From NCBI GenBank assembly GCA_024305405.1, contig JAKNDB010000109.1, positions 3,286,001 to 3,350,000 on the forward strand: a stretch of DNA of 64,000 nucleotides. Direction: 5' to 3'. Made by a program: the position numbers and the translations under genes. Each line of letters starts with the position of its first letter. The first letter of the stretch is position 1. Of the stretch, positions 58,001 to 64,000 are shown piece after piece. Under the pieces are notes generated by a model. That model was not told the origin of the DNA. It searched no databases and saw only the letters and a list, made by a program, of their open reading frames with translations. This stretch comes from Dirofilaria immitis (Eukaryota; Nematoda; Chromadorea; Rhabditida; Onchocercidae).

Positions 58001-61000
58001 AAATTATTTACATGCATATTTTAGATTTGCAAACAGGAAGTAAAAGTAGGAAAAAAGTCGAAAAGTACAAATTAAATGAAATTTGACAATGAGAAGTTGA
58101 GTTAAACTGATTCCGTCCAAATTGTGCATCATGTAGGGATTTAAAATTAACTAAACACATTGGATCAGGATGATTGATATTCTCAGTAGAAAGAATAATC
58201 CATAGATCAACTGAAAGGATAGTTTTAGAAAAGGAATAATTTTTCAATTTTAATTTTCGGTCGTGCTACTCTTATTTTCAGCTATCTTTTGCATTTTTTT
58301 TTTTTGAGAATTTTCAGATGTATTATTTGGTTAATTTGTGGGCCTGAAATTTACCTTTCAGAGGTAGTCAATAATCTTTTAATGTTGGTTCTTACAAAAT
58401 ATCGTTTCAGCATTCCATTCTTTATTATCCCAACAGTCACGAGAATAGACGATATTATGTAGATGATAAAAATTACTGATATCGCAATAAATTTAATTCG
58501 ATGAAAGCATGGTTGCTAGTGAAATTAAGTATTGCAGCCAATGTACTGAAATGCAATAACTTCAGCAATGTGACATGATGAAATGATTTGCTTTTGCAAT
58601 TTTCGCGAAAACAAAAATTAAACTGCATTTTAGTTGCAAGCGTGGATAGGAAACTCGTTGGAAGTGATTAATTTGTTCCCGGAAAGTAACTGCAATATCA
58701 TATAGCAATATTATTGAATCGTTCTCTTTTCTCCCTTCTTTCTGTTCCTGTTTCACTTGTTCTCCAAAATCAAGCAGAGTTTATAAACCGATAAAAGAAA
58801 CTGGCAGTGCTTCATTTGCATAATCAAACCATCAACAAAACGTCAATAATCAATCCACCAGCGAAATGCCAATCAATTGACTGCCCTATGAATAATTTAT
58901 TTTTAAAGGCAGAAAAGTAAAAACATTTTCCATAAGTATCATGTTTATTATAATAAAAATATTTTTTTATGACCGGAAAAAATGCTGACGGAATTGGTTC
59001 CATTCTTAAATCAAAGTCTTAAGTTATCTGGATTACTGCTGTCCAGCAAGAGATCTCACTATTAATAATTTGTAACTCTTTGTTTTTGAATCTTGCACTT
59101 GTCAAAAAAGGAATTAGTTACACTGTTTTCACAGAATATCCATAAAATGTTCATGTTTATGGCCAAGTTTCTGACAGTGCGCTTGCAAGCACATTACTGG
59201 ATAAACCCTGTCGAAAATCCTTCGCAAAAAGCACAAACATCACATTTTGTATAGTAATTTCCACTATACATTTGTGTACTGCTTGTAAATCCACATGACA
59301 CAAAATACACTGAAAAAAGAAAAAAAAACCAAAAAAATAAACAAATGGACGATTGATGGACCATTATACTGAGCTTTCTTATTTTATTTTTGGGAGCTCT
59401 CTTTTGAAATTGATTGATCTCATCCATCAACTTACCAACAAACTGCTCTTATCAGCTGGCTGCTGTTGACTAAAATGGTTAAGACTTTTCTCTTTCTCAT
59501 CCGCAATTCATTATTCCTTTTTTCTACGTTTATATCTTTTATTGTTTGCCTTATAAATTTTACAAGATCAAATTTTTTCACCACTTGTTTGTAAATACGC
59601 ATGCTCCCTTATGTAAAAGCAAGTACGATTACCTTTAGCTGAATTTTTCGGCACTGAATTTCAGCGGTTATCAATGGAATTAACGTAATTGAAACTATGA
59701 TAAAATATGAAACTTTCGAAATAAATGATTTGCCTAAATAAGTACGTTGCATTAAAAGCATACATGTGTTGACAGATAATTATGTCCTCGTGGATAACAG
59801 ATAAAGCGACACAACTGAAATAATGCTCATTTAAAATAGTTGATGAAATCCAAAAAAAAAAGATTTAGCAAAAAACATCAGAACTATTTGAATCCTTTCA
59901 GGAATGGATCTGATATGGATACATGCCCCGTAAGTTTTCTATAAGGAAATATACTTACAGTTCAAGATATGGAACATTAAGCACTAAATTTGAAATCTTA
60001 TAGTAGTTAAGAATTCAATTTTCTAAAAACTTGCGTGAGGTAAGGTTTATGAAAAAAACAATGACGAGCTCGTATTTGTTCAATGTAAAACAACAAATGA
60101 GCTTCAATGCAATCTTTACGAAACTGATAAGTGTTTCACGATCCGCCAAATCATGGCCGTAATTATGGTTATAAATCTGAGTTAAGTTTCCAATTTGTTT
60201 GCCAAAAGTTGGCAGATTGAAATAAAGAATCAAAACTTTGTCCTTTTCTTTCAAACGAATTCACGACGGAAAAGTTCTAAAAATTTTATTTGGAAACTTG
60301 AAAATGGAATTTTGCATCATCCTTTTCTCTTACAACATAAAGCCATGATATTTTTGTAATACGATCTAATACAATAATTATATTTGAATATGGCATTTAA
60401 AGTATCGTATATTTGTTGCGCAAGTGGAACAAAAGTTGGCTTTATTGATTCATCAATTGTAAATTGTAAACAAGCAAATCAACTGGTTAGAAAGGCGATA
60501 CTTCTATAATAATCTATCTCATTTCAAGGCGAAAAAACTGAGAAATAAAGTTTTTACTGTTTATTTAATATAAAATAAGATCCTTTTATTATGTGATATT
60601 GTATCTTAGGTAAAATTTTGATAAAGCTGAAAAGTTTCCTTCTAATAAGCATTTTCTACAATGGTCTATATTCTCAAGTTAAAATACTCAATGGAAACGG
60701 AACTTAACGAGGATGTCTGCTGAGAGAATTAGTTCATAATGTACATGGTTCGCGAGGATCTTTCATTTCTCTAACTTAGCTTTGAAACTTCATAAAGAAA
60801 AACAAGGTCATCACCAGGTCCTTTTATTTCTATATTTCTTCCTGAGTGATGTTTCTTTTTCCTTTTACTATCATGCATACCCGCTTCATTCTTCTGATCT
60901 TTCTTATCTCCTCCATCTTTTCTTTCTGAAGGTTCCTGATATCCACTTATCTTGCTTCTTCTATTCAGTCGCCCCTCTTTCGAACTATTCTTATATACTA

Positions 61001-61884
61001 CAGCTTTTCAAACATTAATTACAAATATTTATTAAAGAATAAGAGGTACAATATATAATATTCAAATAATAAAACTTTGGAATTTCAAAACGGCGCATAA
61101 ATACATTTTGCATTTGCATATAGCAATGCGGTAGAAACTATTTCCTTTCCATTACGAATCCCTAAAATTTGGTGTCATTGTGGTTAAAACAATCCTTTTG
61201 ATCATTTTATCAATTTTGGTTCCGTAATTAACTGATCGATGAAGCGCTTAGATAACAAATTTTAAAGCAGCTTTTGTATTTGAAAATAATGTTCCAAAAG
61301 TTTTGCTGCTAATTTCGTAAAACATTTTGAATAATTTTATTTGAAAATTGTTGCCAGTTTCAAAAATGCAAAAATAATTTTTAATAATTGGATAAACTGT
61401 GAAAAACAATCGAGATCAAAATATCCATAGAGAAGCGAAATGATAACAAAATATATAACAAATATAGACAAAAAAGGAATAGCAACAATGTGATATGCTT
61501 TCATCCACGTATGTACTAATACATTCCCACAGTTTTTTCATCATCTGTCCTCTCTCTCTCGAATTTTGTTGGATTTCAAATAATTCTTGGTTCTGAACAA
61601 AATTTAGAATTCATGAAAAAGTAAAAAAACTTATTTTCATACCAATTAAAAAATACATTGCGTTTTATAAAATCGAAATTAATTCTGAAATACTTAAATC
61701 CGAAGAAATCCTCGATTGATAGTTACACTGTCATTTTTCTTGTAAGTATCTTCAAAGGATATATGTTTCCACTCATTTTCTTTACTTTATTTTGATTTAT
61801 AATACTACAAGGTGATTATTTCTGTACTGAATCAAATCATTAATGAACGAAGAAACTAACCTGAAGCATATTCATCTCAGCTAC

Positions 61885-61974
61885 CTTTATCTGTACAATA
61901 TTTATTGGTGCCACGAATCCCATGTTGTCTAGTGGCTAGTATTCGTGGCACCAGTAAATATTGTACAGATAAAG
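61885..61974. repeat. 34-bp inverted repeat with 22-nt spacer (long hairpin)
   Basis: Left arm 61885-61918 (starts CTTTATCTGTACAATATTTA) and right arm 61941-61974 (ends TATTGTACAGATAAAG) are reverse complements with one mismatch, which would be a G-U pair in RNA. The spacer is 61919-61940. The arm length and near identity are far beyond chance for 90 bp. The inner part of the structure overlaps a tRNA-Glu-like sequence. It could be transcribed as a hairpin RNA, or be a scar of fold-back DNA synthesis. Confidence 0.95.
61918..61952 (+). other. tRNA-Glu 5'-half-like sequence (not a complete tRNA)
   Basis: TCCCATGTTGTCTAGTGG followed by CTAGTATTCGTGG follows eukaryotic nuclear tRNA-Glu from its 5' end through the acceptor strand, D-arm (box A-like) and the 5' side of the anticodon stem. 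After CGTGG the sequence departs: no Glu anticodon loop, no closing anticodon strand and no T-arm (GGTTCGA) are present. ATGGG at 61976-61980 could pair with CCCAT of the acceptor strand but may be coincidence. It is thus a truncated or rearranged copy. The similarity is by memory of the tRNA-Glu consensus. Confidence 0.7.
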
Positions 61975-62764
61975 AATGGGTTTTATTGAAGATTTCCTTG
62001 GTAGGTTTGATGGTCAGTTGAAGGAAGACGAGGTGTAGTGTAGTTGTCCACTAGATCGAGTAAAAATGTTTATTCTTTCTTTTATATCTTATTTATGAGT
62101 ACGTACATACATATATAATTTTGATTAAGAGAAAACATACTTAGTGGAAATTGTTTACAACAAATATTTTAACAGATATTCGTTTAAATAAAGAAAAAAA
62201 CTATATGAAATCTGATTACATTATATGAATTGTAATAAGATTAGTTATCAGTTAAAGGATTTTTGCATATGAATTAGTATTTTAGCCATAAGAGAAATGA
62301 TTTGAATTTAATTAGATCAAGATAACAAGCAGAAACATAAAAACGCATTAAAAATGGCCATAATGAATATGAAATTAGTTACACGACTCATTACATTTAT
62401 TTACATTTTACATGATTTAATTTTATTTTATTAATTTCTTTAGTGATAATTAATATTCGCGCGACACCCTTACGAAGAATAAAGGGCCAGCAAGAGGCAA
62501 TTCAGCGTATATAATTCATTTTTTTTTTCATGTGCAGTTTTTGATATGCATTCCCAATTTCAGTCATCTTTGAATTATTGAAAAGACGAAAAATCAGCAC
62601 ACAAATTGATATATATAATATAAAACAATCATGAAGTCACCTCTACTTATATACCATCTGTTGCGGAAGTTGTTGATGAGCGACTTAATAGAATCGTTTA
62701 TTCGGCACAATAAAATATGGGTACGATATCAACAGAAAACTGATCTTGTAAAGTAGGACAATAA

Positions 62765-64000
62765 ATGCACATAGTGGGGAGAAAAAATAAAGATTACACG
62801 ACAGCAGAATTTCGGCGGATCGGTCGCGGAGGTCACAATGATGTTAACAGATGTCTCCTAGGGCGTGAGCGCCTTAAATATACAGATGTAGAAACACAGT
62901 TACAATATGAGGAAGGTACTTACTGCATATTATATACATAAATTAATACATCAGAAAACGAACAATTTGAATTAGTCAGTCAGAATATTAATCGAAACTT
63001 ACTTCGGATTTCCCGACGCCATCCGGTTAAAATTCTTTATCTTCCTTATTCACTTTATTCACCATTTCTTGCGGTACAGATCTAATTTTTGTCATATTGA
63101 ATGACGATCAACTGTCTCATTGACTCTCATTGACACTTTCATATTCCTGATGGCAGTGCTCTAACTGTTATAACTTCCTTCTACACCATTTTCTTCTTTA
63201 TTTCAACCACTTTTACCAAAGTTATACCTATGCATATTTGTTATTTAGGTTGTTTGCTAATTGCGTAAATGACATTTTTATCGTTTAGACCATGAGATAA
63301 ATTATATAAACAATAATCGTTTACAGTATGTGCACAATTAATTTTGTAAAGTCGATATGCTTATTTAGAGGTGTAATTGCTAATATTTTTTATAATATGG
63401 CAAATTTGTTCATTGTTTTAGAAATATAGCATTTATATCAGCTCCCAATTATTATTCTTAAATTTGGGCAATCCTTATTCTCGTCCTGTTTGAAATTTTA
63501 TCAGTTTATTGGCATCAAACATGAAATTAATCACAGTTACGTCTGAAAAGTGTAACTTACCAACTTCTAATAGTATTACTTATTTCAGGTATTTGGAATA
63601 TTTTTTTGAATTTGATTTTAAAAAATCGCACTTAAACTCAACAACATGATAAGACAACGTATAACTTTATTGGATACATGAATAATGAAATTATCGGATC
63701 TATCTGATTCAATTTTTACATGCCTATCTATTTTTTTCTTTTCTAGTTATCATTGATATTACAACTGCAGAAAATAGTGCTTCAACATCAAGTTGAATCA
63801 CTTTGAAAGATAAATTCATATGTCTCTTTAAAAGTAAAATAGTTTGCTGCGGGAAAGGAGCTAGTTCGATAGAAACAGGTTAATACTGTTGTTTTGGAAA
63901 AAAATACCTTGCTTCTTTTCAGAGTCGCGTGAAGCGAAAGAAAAATATTGCCATTTGCCTGAAGTAGAGAGGAAAACTATTTCGCTTGCTGATCTTCGAT
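62765..64000 (+). CDS. Unrecognised gene, first two exons (runs off right edge)
   Basis: Exon 62765-62915 starts at ATG (ATAAATGCAC) and encodes 50 codons plus one base: MHIVGRKNKDYTTAEF, then RRIGRGGHNDVNRCLLGRER and LKYTDVETQLQYEE. The donor is G|GTACTT. The acceptor TTTTCAG before 63923 opens an exon whose only clean frame needs exactly one preceding base, matching the donor phase. It continues ESREAKEKYCHLPEVERK, TISLADLR, open to the window end. The two frames agree in phase and both are rich in charged residues, and the first exon has higher G+C than the surrounding DNA. I do not recognise the family. Both exons are under 60 codons, so simple long-frame searches miss them. It is well supported as coding by phase, but only by that. 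Confidence 0.65.

Larger units (their letters stand above)
53319..62764. other. Gene-poor 9.4-kb region
   Basis: I see no exon chain with conserved protein sequence on either strand. The open frames present (for example 55895-56227 and 59430-59194, both minus) lack recognisable similarity. KCC promoter DNA should lie at the left end and the promoter of the unrecognised right-edge gene at the right end. A diverged tandem repeat and a long hairpin are listed separately. Confidence 0.45.

Noticed and set aside
59194..59430. Minus-strand frame with a hydrophobic stretch and CDVCAFCEGF
   Set aside because: It resembles a small secreted peptide, but the hydrophobic part comes from an A/T-rich tract and nothing else supports it.
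60782..61018. Plus-strand 78-codon Leu/Ser/Phe-rich frame
   Set aside because: It is explained by a pyrimidine-rich tract; no similarity or gene context.
61918..61980. A functional tRNA, or a T-arm-less mitochondrial-type tRNA
   Set aside because: The anticodon stem-loop cannot close and there is no T-arm. The D-arm is of the nuclear tRNA-Glu type, so a nematode mitochondrial tRNA is not supported.

Overview
The window is nuclear DNA of a nematode, by inference probably a filarial or other spirurid roundworm. It is about 70% A+T. Its genes are split into many short exons (35-230 bp) with worm-type splice sites (TTTTCAG acceptors; GTAAGT or GTATGT donors), and every recognisable gene is an animal gene. 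No bacterial, phage, CRISPR or rRNA features were seen. All gene models below were built by hand, reading exons, splice sites and reading-frame phase; expect single boundaries to be off by a few bases.

Layout, left to right. (1) 150-17044, minus: most of an inositol 1,4,5-trisphosphate receptor (itr-1/ITPR), 37 exons recognised, from the start codon through the IP3-binding core and most of the modulatory region. The channel domain lies off the left edge. (2) 17.0-24.1 kb: no recognisable gene. (3) 24124-25460, minus: a three-exon, 89-residue protein with a C-terminal cysteine-rich transmembrane (CYSTM-type) module. (4) 25.5-29.4 kb: no recognisable gene. (5) 29452-32966, minus: a charged coiled-coil protein with repeated A/Y-x-x-W segments. 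(6) 33928-35049, minus: a small single-pass membrane protein with a Cys-rich ectodomain and a PPSY motif; its 5' end is unresolved. (7) 37331-42605, plus: a complete AAK1/SEL-5-type kinase, 16 exons, 551 residues. (8) 44329-53318, minus: a complete K-Cl cotransporter (KCC, SLC12 family), 27 exons, about 1,120 residues. (9) 53.3-62.8 kb: about 9.4 kb without a recognisable gene, holding a striking 34-bp hairpin whose spacer and right arm carry a tRNA-Glu 5'-half-like sequence. (10) 62765-64000, plus: the first two exons of an unrecognised gene that runs off the right edge.

These are independently transcribed eukaryotic genes, not an operon. The kinase and KCC converge on 42.6-44.3 kb; the small membrane protein and the kinase diverge from about 35.1-37.3 kb. 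The functional themes are ordinary worm cell biology: Ca2+ release (ITPR), clathrin/AP-2 endocytosis and Notch/Wnt modulation (SEL-5/AAK1), and chloride homeostasis under WNK-SPAK control (KCC).

Two points stand out. Seven apparent one-base deletions break the frame of ITPR (4) and KCC (3), mostly in homopolymer runs, while flanking codons stay strongly conserved; this looks like sequencing or assembly error rather than gene decay. The hairpin at 61885-61974 with its tRNA-Glu-like segment is the strongest unexplained structure. I did not find a clearly new multi-gene system here.
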